From Stramonita haemastoma (taxonomy: Eukaryota; Mollusca; Gastropoda; Neogastropoda; Muricidae): a DNA stretch of 64,000 nt. The position numbers and the translations under genes were made by a program. The notes below the pieces were generated by a model. The model had not been told where the DNA came from, ran no database searches, and was given only the letters and a program-made list of their open reading frames with translations. Below, piece after piece: positions 1 to 13,385 of the stretch. The stretch is from assembly GCA_030674155.1 (NCBI GenBank), contig CM060316.1, positions 82,377,260-82,441,259 on the forward strand. The letters run 5' to 3'. Position 1 is the first letter of the stretch; every line of letters begins with the position of its first letter.

Positions 1-1260
1 GCTGCTTGTTTTATTTTTTTACAGTGGCACTTGACCAGTCATATGAAGGGTGTGCCATGAAAATTAAAAAAGGAAAGATAATTAAATGACTTCATTGCAT
101 GACTGGATTTCCCTGGTAAAGATATCTCTGTTCCTCCTCCTCATCGCTCACCATACAATAGAGATAATATTCTGATACTTTTTGTGACCTGGTCTCATAG
201 TGATCTCTATTTCAGCTTCTTGTCCCTTTCATGCTATGGAAAGTTTGCATCAAGTATATTCTTGAAGGTTGTTGAAGGAATGTGTTGATGATTACCATTT
301 CAGAGCAGGCATATCATTAAGTCTTAACTCCACAACTAGGCTGCTATTACTGGGATCTCTAGAAGCCAGTTGTAGTGTCGTGCATGTGTTTGGTGCCATC
401 CCTGGTATCGTACACCTAAGCACAGATTCTGGCTGGTGGCCTAACATGAAGAACACCTGTTTGCTGGAGGCTATAAAAACAATAAAATGAGCCTGGAAAG
501 GCCTGTGTAATGGCACCAGAATGATCAGCAAATAAGTAACAGCTGTGAGGTGTCAAGAGTGTCTTAGGTAATGTAGCAAATATCTTGGTTTTTTTTATAT
601 CAACTTACTGGAACATGGCTGAAACTTAATTGTAGCTTCAACCGTCATGTTGCACAACATACCAGATAACTATTTTGTGTAGTCACTAATGCTAAATTTG
701 AGATGGATTGCTAAGACTGAAAATGCATGTCTCATGTATTGATTACACCTGAATCTCTCCCTGTTTCTTGTTTCAGAGCTTGAATCTAGAAAAGACTGAA
801 CAACATGTGTCATATCTGTTCTGGCAAAAATCCAACGCAGACAACAGCAAGAAACATGACAGTTGATGTGAACATGAACATCAAGACTTTGTTTCCTCTG
901 CCATCTTGTGATGCATGATTTGCATTTGTGTAATATGTTGCCAAGTTATTTAATTTGGAGGGGGGGGGGTTGTTGTTCACTGTTTTCTTTTTATCCTGCT
1001 TTGTAAAGAGTTCTGGTTGTGGTTTGAAGGTAGACCTTTTCACATGAACAGGAAATGATGTAATCAAACTTCTCTTTAAAAGGTTAGAATTTAAGAAAAG
1101 ACATTTGGCACAAATCATTTGAAAGCCTGCAAAAATCAGATTTCAGAATGATGCAGACAGTAAGATGGGAATATGTTTTCCTGTTAGTAATGCCCCTCAG
1201 GTTTTCATTCTGATGATATAGAAAATTCTGTGTGTGGTAATTTGCTAATGTCTAAAGTTT
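1..1260. other. Non-coding, nothing recognised
   Basis: Only short open frames with no family features. A ten-base G run lies near 960. I see no repeats, exons or RNA genes I can support. Confidence 0.5.
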
Positions 1261-1304
1261 CATGCATAAAAATATCAACTTCAGACCTTGTGAACTTTGT
1301 TTAT

Positions 1305-1405
1305 ATCAATGTGTGTATATAATTATGTATATGTGTGTCTGTATGAATGTATGTTGTGTGTGTGTGTGTATATGTATGTATGTATGTATGTTGTATATAT
1401 ATATA

Positions 1406-1472
<67 letters not shown>
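1305..1472. repeat. (TG)n/(TA)n microsatellite
   Basis: TG- and GTAT-rich sequence grades into a nearly perfect TA array of about 80 bases (1393-1472). The tyrosine/isoleucine-rich frames across it are artefacts of the repeat. Confidence 0.95.
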
Positions 1473-1476
<4 letters not shown>

Positions 1477-1845
1477 TATTGAAAAAAAGTCTACGTTAAT
1501 TTTGTAAATATACATATTTGTCTCAAGTATGACTTTGCACAAGTTCATCCCTGTGACTTTTTGTGTTGATTTGAGATGTATGTGCAGTGTTGATTCTAAG
1601 GTGCGCCCTTGCGGGATTCCCACATTTTTTTCAACTTTGCCACAAAATAATGTGACCAGTGCGCCCTAACGGACGCAAAAAAACTGTGGATAGCGCATAT
1701 TTGAACAAACAGTGCGTCCCCGCAACTGCTGTTTGTATAGTTTCAAAGTAGCGCTACATGCGTTGGTCATTACTTGATACCCCAGGGACAGTAGGATGCA
1801 CTGATTAGCGGCTACAGTCATCACAACCATCACAAGCGGCTGGTC

Positions 1846-1916
1846 TGACGTCATTTCCCTACTCAATTTACGTCATTTTTCAAAGGAGCCGTGTACTGCT
1901 GAAACAAGTGACGTCA
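1846..1916. promoter_or_regulatory. Cluster of CRE-type TGACGTCA sites
   Basis: Perfect palindromic TGACGTCA at 1846-1853 and 1909-1916, with TTACGTCA at 1868-1875 between them. Such clusters bind CREB/ATF-class bZIP factors. No exon was recognised next to them, so a promoter or enhancer role is only a possibility. Confidence 0.35.
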
Positions 1917-2579
1917 TTGTGACAGAGATCGTTTAGTGGTGTTAGTGGAAGTAGCAGCGTCCCAGCAGGGTTCAAAGCTGATAGACATAAGAGTTTTCAA
2001 GGCGGTTTTTCAGATCTGGCTAGACAAGTTAGCCTAGGCATCAACTACTAGGAATGTTCGGATTTTAGTAGAAATATTTCCTCTTGCACAATGATACTAT
2101 GGACCATGATGATTATTCCTAGAAAGGGAAACACGATCTCAGCACCCTCTGTGAGGAGCAGTGATCGATAATCGATTTCGATCATTGCTCTTTTGACACA
2201 AGCCGTACACCATAGAAGGAGCCTACTCCTAACCCTCCAGCAGCAGCAAGTCAGACTGACCAGCTGGCATGTGTCAATCATCAGTAGGAGCGGTGTTACC
2301 ACTAGCCTGGGTACCCATGTTAAAAGTGGCACTTTTTATTTTATTTTTGCTTTCATGTTATTTGTTCTATAAATGTTCCATATTGCAAAACATCCCCCCA
2401 AAATGGAAGATCACCTTCGAAGTGCACTGAATTCGGATTATATTATTTTGCAGTTAAAAATGCTGTTATGGAAAATATTTTTGTGAGGGTGCAAAAATAT
2501 AGGTATCACCTACCAAGGCATCCCACAGACCCTGCCCCCCCAACCCCCCTTCCCCTCTCATTGCATTCGAATAATGGGA

Positions 2580-3422
2580 TTAAAGAAGAACGAGCACATA
2601 CACACACAATGCTATTGATAGGGCCTACACACACAGCACGCAGCGCGCGTATGCATGCATGCACGCACATACACACAAGCACATAGTATCGCACAAATAC
2701 TTCGGATGAGACTATAAAGCGAGGCCCCGTGTGCAAACGTAGCAGAACATCTTACGCACACGTTAAATCCTGTTCGGCTTTTCGTAAGAGTAGGCCATCA
2801 TGTGCCAGTGGAACAGATGACATTTACAAACTGCATTTACAGGGAACTGGATGTAAAAATGCATATGAATGCTTATACCATTATCCTCATATAAAAGTAA
2901 TAAATAAATAAAATAAATAAAATCAACTACATAGTGTGTGTGTGTTTCAACAGCACAGCGTTTGCATGCGCGTGTGTGTGTGTGCGTGCACAAAACGCAT
3001 CGTGCGATGGTTAAAACACACACACCCATTCATTCTGCATATAAACAAATAAAGAAATATCACCAATATGTCACAGCAATCAGTGTGTGTGTGTTTCAAC
3101 AGCACAGCGTTTGCATGCGCGTGGTGTGTGTGTGCATGCACACACCTCACACACACACACAGTGCCAGCGACGCATGTCGTTCACACACCACACACACCA
3201 ACACACACACATTTCTATTAACTGCATATGTAAAAACAAAACAAAAGAAATATAGGCCCTATATCTATAGATGTGCGTGTGGTGCGTCATGTGCACACTC
3301 TACCCTGTGTGTGTGTTTCAACAGCACAGCGTTTGCATGCGCGCGTGTGTGTGTGTGTGCGTGCACACACGCTCACACTCACACACACACACACACACGT
3401 GCGCACGCGCCGCGCGCTGTCG

Positions 3423-3465
<43 letters not shown>

Positions 3466-3965
3466 TTCTATTACTGCATATGTAAAAACAAAATAAAAGA
3501 AATATAGCCTATATCTATAGATGTATGTGTGTGAGTGCGTGTATGTGCACACTCTACCCTTTACACACACACACATACAAGTTGACTGTCAGAGGAGGTG
3601 CTTGCATGGGCGCGTGTGTGTGTGTGCGTGCACGTCACGTGCGAGGGCACACACACACACACACTATGTTCTTCACACACACACACATACAGACACACAT
3701 GCGCGTGCGCGCATGTGTGTGCCGCGCGTGTGCAAGCGTGCGTGCGTGTTCACACACAAACACATCTGATAATGCATATGTAAAAACAAATTTTTTTTTA
3801 AAAGCCTATATCTCTAGAAGTGTGTGTGCGTGCATGGTGTGTGTGTGTGGCGCGCATGCATGTGCCACTCAACCGTTCACACACACACACACACACACAC
3901 ATGTTGACTGTGTCACAGGATGTGCTGTAAGGGTAAGAATCTGCAGTATGTATATAAAAGCTTTT
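2580..3965. repeat. Degenerate TG/CA-rich satellite with a higher-order unit
   Basis: A block made of alternating TG and CA runs joined by unique spacers. The spacer TTTCAACAGCACAGCGTTTG recurs near 2945, 3092 and 3313. A second spacer, TGCATATGTAAAAACAAA, recurs near 3224, 3476 and 3774. About five diverged units of roughly 150-270 bases can be laid out. All frames in it are low-complexity His/Thr or Val/Cys and are not genes. A SINE fragment is embedded at 2703-2918. Confidence 0.8.
2703..2918 (+). mobile_element. SINE-1 copy, 5'-truncated
   Basis: SINE-1 is the commonest repeat here: a tRNA-like head, a roughly 300-base body reading GATGAGACT...GAGGCCCCGTGTGCGAACGC...CTGGATGTAAAA...TTATCCTCGATATAAAAG, and an (AATAAA)n or (GATT)n-like tail. 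This copy starts at the GATGAGACT block, lacks the head and ends in AATAAATAAAATAAATAAA. Confidence 0.85.
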
Positions 3966-4049
3966 GATAAATGTATGGCCATTGATTCGTGTCAGAAACC
4001 AAGTTTTCTGGGGGGTTGCCTCTGTTGCAGTTAAAAACCTGCAAGCCAA

Positions 4050-5250
4050 AAAGGTGCTAATGTCTCATTATAAGCGAATAACCATACAGTCTCTATATTC
4101 CAGTGGAGGAAGTGAAGGAATCAGATGACTGTGAGAACCTATGTGCTTTAGCCTGAGTCCATCAAACAAAGCACCTTTGATATGTCCAGCCAAGGGATTG
4201 AAAGGAGAATGGAGCAGGTGTATAATATGTTGCTCAGAATTATGGCAGCTTTTTCAAACTTGGTGAATCCCCAGTGTCTGTTACCACTGTCTAAAACTGA
4301 TGAAGGAACCTGTTGAGGAGACATTAAGAAAGCATAAGCTTAATGCACAAATCATGTCGTGGCAAAAATAAGCAAAACACTATTTGAAGAAAGTAAAGCC
4401 AACTTGTGATACATGGAATGGATGGATGGGGAAAGGGAACAGCCACAATTTGCATAACTGGTACAATTCTGGAATTACAGCACTTGCATTTTCAGCTTTA
4501 TATACAAATGGCACGCAGACTTCACAATGTACAACTCAGTATTGACAAAGTGTGGAATGTTGCAATAGATCATGTCAACTATCCACTGGTTGGCTGTTCA
4601 CATCCGAATCTGGCAATGCGGAAGAAAACCCCTGACTATTCCAACAGTTCTGCTCTGGGGATTGTTTAGAAAAACAAACACAAGTTTTCAGCATTGGCTA
4701 GACCATGCACATGACAATGTAACTTAATGCTTGACTATGTAAAAGTTGTTAAGTTGGGAAGGTGTCATTGGTCTTATAATTATCACAAGCCTAAATCTAG
4801 AACGATTTAGAGCTTGGACTGAATATCCCACTCAGGAATAGTACTGAGTTTGAGAAACAATCTAAATGGAAGAGGCCAAACACGCACTTGCCATCATGAC
4901 AACGTCCTGGTTTTCAAAGACAGCTTTTGTATCTGAAGTCAGAGCTTGGTTCCTGCTTGAGAAATGGGAACCTTTCTCAGAAGACAGAAATATCTAAATT
5001 GCCATTGGACGACCGAAAAACATATGATGATGTATAGTAAAGACTGTTCAGAGAAGTCATTTCCCTTGTCAGTACATATTCAGCATTTTTGAAGAGTACT
5101 TTAGAAAAAGTAACGTAACTGTTCTGATCCATAAAAAAAACAGGTTCCTATTGTTCTCAACCAAGTCGTAGAGTGCATTTGAAAAAGACCTGGCATTGCT
5201 AAATAAGATTGTTCCTTGTTTTCTGGCTCTTACATTTGCATGCAGTCCAA
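4050..5250. other. Unassigned, possibly upstream remains of the pseudogene at 5250-6790
   Basis: No intact frame. The stretch may hold further decayed coding sequence of the downstream repeated gene, but I could not align it with confidence. Confidence 0.25.
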
Positions 5251-6790
5251 AATGGTAAATCTTGAAGATTTTCTAGCATTAAAACCACCATGGCCACCAT
5301 TCTTCAAAGTTGGGACAGTGAGATCGGATCAAAAGGAGATCTACTTTCATGACTGACAACTAAACATCCATAGTAATTCATCACCAAATGAGGCTTTGCA
5401 GAAAAGATGCTGTTCTTTCTGAAACTTTGGCAAATATTTCATTGAAGTGATTTGACAACATGAATGACATGAGTGATATTCAGGAGCTTTCAGAAGATAC
5501 TGGTGTCTGCTTGTGCTGCATCTGATTCTGATCCTCATCGTTTCCAAAGTCAATGCAAAATTGCTTGATTGAGCTGCAGTGGTGCAGATGTTGTCACCAA
5601 AACTCATCAAGACATTTCAGGAGTATGTTGACAACAGATTTGTACCATATGTCTTAATATCCATGGAATCAGCAACAAGACTTGACATTATACTTGATAT
5701 GTACACATCTGATCGTCTCAAGGCAGGAGTGCAAGAGAAAGCCGAGGATGTGCTGTACGAAGAAGAGTGTTGCCAACTGCTTTAGTACCTGGTAACTGGC
5801 ACAGTTTTCTCTGTGTGGACAGCAATAAAAGTGATTTGTTCCAATACATTGCTGAAAGAACAATTGAAAAGATCAACATGCAGGAGAAGGTATTGGTGAT
5901 AACCTATGGTGACAAAGTACTCTGTATCCCTGAGAACAAAGAAACAAACCATCTGCAACAGTGCACACATAGGAGGCTGACACAAGGATCTTGCTCCACC
6001 TACCAGATTGAGCGCATGAAGGTTTTGACAAGATCTTAATCAGGACCACAGACACAGATGTTCTAGTCCTTGCAGTTGCTAGCTTCCAGGTCATCACTGC
6101 AAAAGAAATCTGGTTGGCTATGGGCACTGGAAAACACTTCAAATATGTTCCAGCTCACCAAATTTCCATGCAACTTGGATTGAAAAAATTGAAGGCACTC
6201 CCAGCATTTCATATTTTTACTAGATGTGACACCATGTCCTTCTTCAGCAACAAAGGCAAGACAACAGCGTGGAACACATGGACTGTATTTCCAGAGGTGA
6301 CAGAAGCCTTGTTGGCCATAATAGACAGACCATGCACACTGCCAGATACTTTGATGGAGACAATCGAGAGGTTTGTTGTACTCTTGTGTGAGCATTCAAA
6401 TGCAGTCTGTACTGTCAATCAAGCCAGGAAGAAACTGTTTGTGCAGCAGGGAAGACAACTAGAGAACATTCCTCCAACATCAGCAGCTCTAAAGCAACAT
6501 ACTCTCCATGCTGTGTACCAAGCTGACATGTCTGGAGTCAGTGTCTCACAAAACAGCCTGTGCTCCCATCTCCTGCAGAATGGGGTTGGAAAAAAGGACA
6601 GATATGGCAGCCTGTTTGGACTACTCTTCAGCAGGCACAAGATTCATGTCTTGAACTGATCCACTGTGGGTGTAAACACGGCTGCAAAGAATGTTGTAAA
6701 TGTGTGAGGGCCAACCTGCAATGTACTGCCCTCTGCACTTGTGGTGGAGACGTCTTCCACATATGTGAGCTGATGAGTAAGGTAGAGCAA
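5250..6790 (+). pseudogene. Decayed copy of an uncharacterised multi-copy metazoan gene
   Basis: Conceptual translation across frames gives an ordered set of blocks that I recognise from a repeated, unnamed gene family in invertebrate genomes. They are: VQMLSPKLIKTFQEYVD with RLDIILDMY (5579-5785); PGNWHSFLCVD (5767-5970); EADTRILLH, then KILIRTTDTDVLVLAV (5973-6095); LPAFHIFTRCDTMSFF with TAWNTW, ENIPPTSAAL and AVYQAD (6114-6600); and a Cys-rich tail WGWKKG, CGCKHGCKECCKCV, CTALCTCGG (6560-6765). The frame shifts at least three times and there is an in-frame TGA near 6006, so the copy cannot make protein. The function of the family is not known to me; the Cys spacing suggests metal binding. 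The 5' boundary is uncertain, and a frame near 5250 (LEDFLALKPPWPPFF) may belong to it. Confidence 0.6.
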
Positions 6791-6799
6791 CCTTTTTTT

Positions 6800-7639
6800 T
6801 CTATGCTTTTTAAAGAAAATGCTCCATTGATAGTTTATATACAATGCTGTGATATTCACATTCACAATGTGTTCCATTGTTTCTTGCTTGTAAAAGAGAT
6901 ACGTGGTGTGTTCTGTTTTCAAAAACTATTTTTTATACCAAAATCAGCCTAATTAGGTCAAGTTTTAACATATTGAGAATACACCAGTGGTGTGTGAAAA
7001 GAAGCAAAAGGAATAAAAACAAGTACACACTTACCTCTTTCCTTCTAAACAAAACAACCTCCCAATACAAACCAACATCAACCAAAAAAAACCTACTGAA
7101 AAGGTTCACAATAAAATCAAAATAGGTCCAAATGTTATGAAAGTATCTTGACCTACTTAGTTTATCTTTCAGATAAAGCTTTCTTTACTTACAAAAAGCA
7201 AGCATTTACACATGTGCTGCACAGCTGATCTCTATTACTTTGTGATTTAGCACAAATTGTTGTTTATAGCCCTTTAAAACTGTCAAATAAGACCAAAAAT
7301 CCACTCCAACGTACTTTGACCTCATTTTAGTTGACCTACTTAATCAATGTCAACTAAAAATTTAACTGTTGACTTGTATTGCATATGCTCTATGATATAC
7401 ACTTCACAGAACTATAATATATTGTTTTTAGAAGACTCACTACCAGTTTTCATGTGGGAACCTGTTAGAAAACGATAATGACACACTGACCTAATTAAAT
7501 GTGCTCACACCCTCCATGGGTCACCCTCAATGTGTTTCCCTTTCTAATATGATTAAGAAAGGATTTAGGTACCCACATACCAAATTTTACACTTCTACTC
7601 CGAATTGAACAATTTGAGGATATATTGTGTCTTGGCTGC

Positions 7640-7640
<1 letters not shown>
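6800..7640. other. AT-rich, nothing recognised
   Basis: Unique-looking AT-rich sequence without a supported gene, RNA or repeat. Confidence 0.5.
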
Positions 7641-8735
<1,095 letters not shown>

Positions 8736-8790
8736 TCCTCCTGTATCTATGTAGTATGTATCCCTCCACATCTGAATGTACCACAATCTT

Positions 8791-8830
8791 CCCCCCCCCC
8801 TTTCTCCCCCCCCCCCCCCCCCCCCCCCCC
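8791..8830. repeat. Poly-C tracts
   Basis: Two long runs of C separated by TTTCT. Length is likely to vary and to be prone to assembly error. Confidence 0.8.
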
Positions 8831-9142
8831 AATCTCTCTTTCCTGTGTAAAAAATTCATTTTACAGACCAGCTGCAATACATAAGCTACATATTAAATCC
8901 TGTTTGCCTACATACCATCTTGTTTATTTTGTTTCTCGTTCTTGAAAAATAGCAGAAATCAGTACTAATGGTATTATGAGCAAAATATACTACTTACTAC
9001 TTGTCCCCTTTTTTATGAAGAGAAAAGAGGGGAGGGGGCAAATGCCCCCTTTTTTTCATTTCAGGGGGCCCTTGGGCCCCCTTTTTTGAAATCCTAGAAT
9101 CAACACTGTATGTGTATGTTGATTTTATTTTATTTTTTGATT

Positions 9143-9382
9143 TATTCTTTTATATTGAGGATAATGGGATAAGCACTCTTGTGCTTTTTTACATCCAGTG
9201 CCCGTGTGTATGCAGTTTTGTAAATGTCATCTGTTCCCACCAGCACACGATGGCCTACTCTTATGAAAAGCGGAACAGGATTTAATGTGTGCGCAAGATG
9301 TTCTGCATGCGTTCGCATACAGTGCCTCGGTTTAAAGTCTCATCCGAAGGACTTTTGGGGAGAGTGGAGTCAGCACTGTCAC
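9143..9382 (-). mobile_element. SINE-1 copy, headless
   Basis: Matches the SINE-1 body from the tail side (ATTGAGGATAATGGGATAAG) to GTGGAGTCAGCACTG. The tRNA-like head is missing. Confidence 0.85.
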
Positions 9383-9861
9383 TATGTGAGTGTGTGTGTT
9401 CCATAGTTGTACATAGCTCATCACTGTCTTGAAGCGAGTGCTGTAAGAATGCTCCATCAGCCATGCATCAAATAGTTATATATACTCAGTTTTCATTTTG
9501 TTTGCCTCTTGCAGTTGCATTGTAACCTGTACAGAAACTCATTTTCAGACATCTGTTATATGTCTGAAAGTCAATCTGATAGCGCATGTCTGTTGGTCAT
9601 AGCGCATGTCTGTTGGTCATAAGTGATCATTTATTTCTTGTTCCTATAATGAATTACAATCATTTTTCCACAACCAATGCCATGTTCATTGATTGGAAGT
9701 GTGTAATCAGATTGTATCATCTTTCTTTTTAAAGACAAAATAAATTGTAAATATCTTTAAAACTTGTCTTTCAGCAGGTGTTTTTGTGCTGTTTGGAATG
9801 TAAATTAATGTAAGAATGTGTTTGTTAAACAGAAGTAGTTAATGAAACAGATGCAAGTACT

Positions 9862-10168
9862 ATGCAAATACGGTCTTCTAGTTAGAACTCTGAGGTTCGT
9901 CTTAAATGAGATTTTTGCGCATTCAGCCATTCTCCCACCAGTAAGGTAGCCATGTTCTGCCTTGGGGAATAATGCTGAAACATGATAGTAGTATTCATGT
10001 ACTTTTCTTTTGTCATCCTTTCCTGTCAGCATACGATATTCTACACTTCTTTGGAAAAAAAAAATGCTGTCAGACCTAAGATGCATGCACGATTGTGATG
10101 CATGAGTTCACTTTCACTTACAGGACTTTGGTTGAAGTCTTATCCAAAAGACTGGAACAGGGTTAGTG
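9862..10168 (-). mobile_element. Old SINE related to SINE-1
   Basis: Shares the order of motifs (GGTTCGTC, TTTTGTCATCCTT, CACTTC...AAG, GGACTTTGGTTGAAGTCT) with the copy at 15045-15412, but is heavily diverged. Confidence 0.5.
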
Positions 10169-10957
10169 TCTAGACACATGTTGACTGTGAAGATATATCT
10201 TTTCCAAGCCTTCATGCAGCTTGTGTATTTGAAACTATGACCCTTGGACAAGCATCAAACATCCCATCTACCCATGTACCCAATCAGCCCCACCCTGGCT
10301 AATGTAGTCCATTGCAAAGTCCTTTCTAGCCACTTTTGGTACTTCTCACTTCAGCTGAATACTTTTTACAACCAGCTGCAGTTGAGAGTTAAACACATGC
10401 CCTACATCCCCACCGCCCCCCCAAAAAAGAATTCTGTTTTGCTAATCTCCAGTTTCTCCTAGAGCTCTACAGGCTGGGCCACATCTGGTGTCTCACAGTG
10501 ACAAACTTACTTACAAATTTACAAAAGCAAATAGTTGACATATGATATATCTAAACTCAATTTTACAGTCTGTATTTTACGTCTGTTCACTTGAAGACAC
10601 ACACACTCAAGCAAAATCAAAACTAAACGTGTGTGTGTGTTGTAACTGAAGTGCAAGTCTTGACTGGGTGACTAAGGGAGATAAAGTGCTGTCATTTGCT
10701 ATGATCCTGTCACTAACCTCCCTTTTGGAGGACTTTGAAAGAAGCTGAGTACCTTAAATTGCTATTAAATTTGCTTACTTGCACTTCAAAAAGGTGAAAC
10801 AAGCACAACCCACATATGCCATAATTTAACTAAAAAACAAAATATGTGGACAATCCATCTAAAATAACCTTGGTTTCTTTACTCCCTCATTCTAGCTGGC
10901 TGAAAACACTCCAAGACTGAGGATCTTTCTTTAAAGATTGATTTTAATCTTCTTTTT

Positions 10958-11162
10958 TTTCGAGGATAGCATAAAAAGCACTCATTTGCTTTGTTTACAT
11001 CCCATTCCTGTATACAGTTTTGTATAAAAATATAAAAAAAAATTAAAATTCCGTTCCCACCAGCACAAATGGCCTACTCTTCCAAAAGACTGAACAGGTC
11101 TTCAAAGATATTTTGCATGCATTCGCATACAGGACCTCGATTTATAGTTTCATCCAAGGGAT
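10958..11162 (-). mobile_element. Diverged SINE-1 copy
   Basis: TCGAGGATAGCATAAAAAGC, TTCCCACCAGCACAAATGGC and CTCGATTTATAGTTTCATCC align with the SINE-1 body in the same order. Confidence 0.75.
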
Positions 11163-11377
11163 CAGTGGGACTGCACCTATCGGAGAGGCTGGTGGTTGGA
11201 TTCCTGTTTCAACACAGACTTTTACCCCATCAGCTAGATCATAGGTGGTGGTCCCAGAAGAAAGGCAGAGGGATGGTTAAGATATTTGCCTGACACAAAG
11301 AGATTCTGGTTTCAACTCCCAGCCTCACCCTTTCTTCCCTGTTTGATGAAAAAATTGAGCTGAATGCCAAAGTCCTT

Positions 11378-11645
11378 CAGATGAGAATAAACTGAGGCCC
11401 CCTGTGCAAAGGCACACAGAACATCTCGCACACATGTGAAAAACGTGTTCCGCTGTTCGGAAGAGAAGAATATTGTGTGCCAGTATGTAAAGATGACCAA
11501 AAAAAAAAACATGCATGCACACAGGTGTGTGTTTAGACATCATCCCCGGAGTTGAAATGTGGCTAACTTAATGGTGAAAGAAAAGAGGAAACAGTCACAT
11601 ACACAAAAATCTCCCCATTGGTAAACCTCAGACCTCTAGCAAGGA
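11378..11645 (+). mobile_element. Diverged SINE-1-type copy
   Basis: Begins at CAGATGAGAATAAACTGAGG and retains AACATCTCGCACACATG. It ends in the AAAATCTCCCCATTGGTAAACC block that closes the older subfamily. Confidence 0.65.
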
Positions 11646-11663
11646 ACTTTTTTTTTTTTTAAT

Positions 11664-12006
11664 ATTGAGGATAGTGGAATAAGCACTTATGTGCTTTATT
11701 ACATCCAGTCCCCGTGTGTATGCAGTTTTGTAAATCTTGTCATCTGTTCCCACCAGCACACAATGGCCTACTCTTACAAAAAGCATAACAGGATTTAATG
11801 TGTGTGCAAGATGTTCTGCATGCGTTCGCACATGGGGCCTCGGTTTACAGTCTCATCCGAAGGACTTTTAAAGAGAGTGAAATCAGCACTGATGTTAACT
11901 GTTGACGACCTGGGTTTGATTCCGTTGGAGGGGATGTAAAAATCCCCTCCAATGGGAATCGAACCCAGGTTGTCAAATTGCAAGCGCAATGTTCTGACCA
12001 CCATCA
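11664..12006 (-). mobile_element. SINE-1 copy with an inverted duplication in the head
   Basis: Near full length from the tail (ATTGAGGATAGTGGAATAAG) to the tRNA-like head at 11977-12006. The B-box region is present twice in opposite orientations (see the repeat at 11902-11975). Confidence 0.85.
11902..11975. repeat. Imperfect inverted repeat, arms about 34 bases, inside a SINE
   Basis: Left arm 11902-11935 and right arm 11941-11975 are near reverse complements around a five-base loop (GTAAA). Each arm contains the SINE's B box (GGTTCGATTCC-like), once per strand. Confidence 0.85.
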
Positions 12007-12625
12007 AATAACAGAAGTCGTGATGTAGCTGTTTCCAAGTGTGCAGCATGATTATAAGCGTTCATAAAAGAGCTCACTGCAACTGCAAGAAACTGAAAAT
12101 GAAACTGCAGTTGCAGTTTCACTGCAAGAAGGTTTGGACAACATTTTATAGGAAGAAATCCACTCTCACAGGTAAAAAAACAACACCACAAAATAGCTTG
12201 CAAATAGGGGGAGGGGGAGATTCTAAGAAGAAAAAAAAAGGTGTCACTGCATTTGTGGCAACAAACTCTCCTCGGGGAGAGCAATCCGAATTTCAAACAG
12301 AAAAATTTGTTGTGACCATGAAGAAGCAGATTGCTGTGTTCTCTTTTTTTCTTTTCTTTTTTTAAGTCAGGAAACTTCTTTTTTGCTCAGTAGGCCTACA
12401 TTCCGTTTTGTTTTCTGTGGGTTTTTTTTTTGTTTGTTTGTTGTTGGGTTGGGTTTTTTTGTTTTTTTTTTTTGGGGGGGGGCTGGAAAGGTGTGAATTA
12501 TTGTATATTATATGCATTTTGGTTCATCCAGTTTAAATGCAAGAGATATCCTGGGTGTCTAATATAATTTTTATTGGCATCCACCTGTCTTTAAACTGGT
12601 AAAGTTTTTCATAACAAATTATTTA

Positions 12626-12965
12626 TTTATTCTTTTATATCGAGGATAATGGAATAAGCATTCATGTGCTTTTTTTCATCCAGTCTCCGTGTGTATACAG
12701 AATTGTAAATATTGTCATCTGTTCCCACCGGCACACAATGGCCTACTCTTACGAAAAGCGGAACGGGATTTAATGTGTGCGCAAGATGCTCTGCGTGCGT
12801 TCGCACACGGGGCCTCGGTTTACAGTCTCATCCGAAAGACTTTTGGGGAGAGTGGAGTCAGCACTGATGTTAACTCCTGGGGGAAATCCCCTCGAACGGG
12901 AGTCGAACTCGGGTCGTCAAATTCGAGCGCAATGTTCTGACCATTATGCTATCTGTCTCCCAGAA
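12626..12965 (-). mobile_element. SINE-1 copy, near full length
   Basis: Runs from CGAGGATAATGGAATAAGC through the body to a tRNA-like head whose B box reads GAGTTCGACTCCC on the minus strand. The A-box region lies near 12940-12960. Confidence 0.9.
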
Positions 12966-13014
12966 AGTCCAGAAACATCTGCCTGAAAGGCATACACAAC
13001 ATCCATGAATTGGA

Positions 13015-13385
13015 TCCAATTCCAATCCAATCCAATCATGTTGCTTATAGCCCCGCCGACCACATAGGCCATATCAGGGCTATCACCTCGTGACATTTTA
13101 AAACTCGTATTAAAAGTGTGCGACTATGTACAATTTAAAACGAGGTATAAAACCAACTCAACTGTCCTTGCTTGTATCGACGCCTCGGCCAACCATAAGG
13201 GTCAGTCCAGGACGGCCACCGCGTCGTGGGAAAACCCACATCGATCACACTTAAAACGAGATAAAACCAAAACTAGATTCCTTAAAACAACCTTGTCCTT
13301 ACAGACCAACCATACCACTTTCACTCATATCAGACGAAAAAAGCCCGATTCTCTCAGGAAGTTAAAAAAAAAATGGGTAGAGCAA
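13015..13385 (-). mobile_element. 3' fragment of a non-LTR retrotransposon
   Basis: Aligns by eye with the fragment at 24530-25020 over CAATCATGTT, GGCCATAT, GGCCAACCA, CGTGTTGTGGGAAA-like and ACCTTGTCCTTACAGACCAAC blocks. Too short and decayed for a clade call. Confidence 0.6.

Noticed and set aside
1262..1507. Open frames over TA/TG arrays
   Set aside because: Tyr/Ile/Val/Cys-only composition from a dinucleotide repeat; no family features or splice context.
3068..4034. His/Thr/Cys-rich frames up to 169 residues
   Set aside because: They are translations of CA/TG satellite and appear in several frames on both strands.
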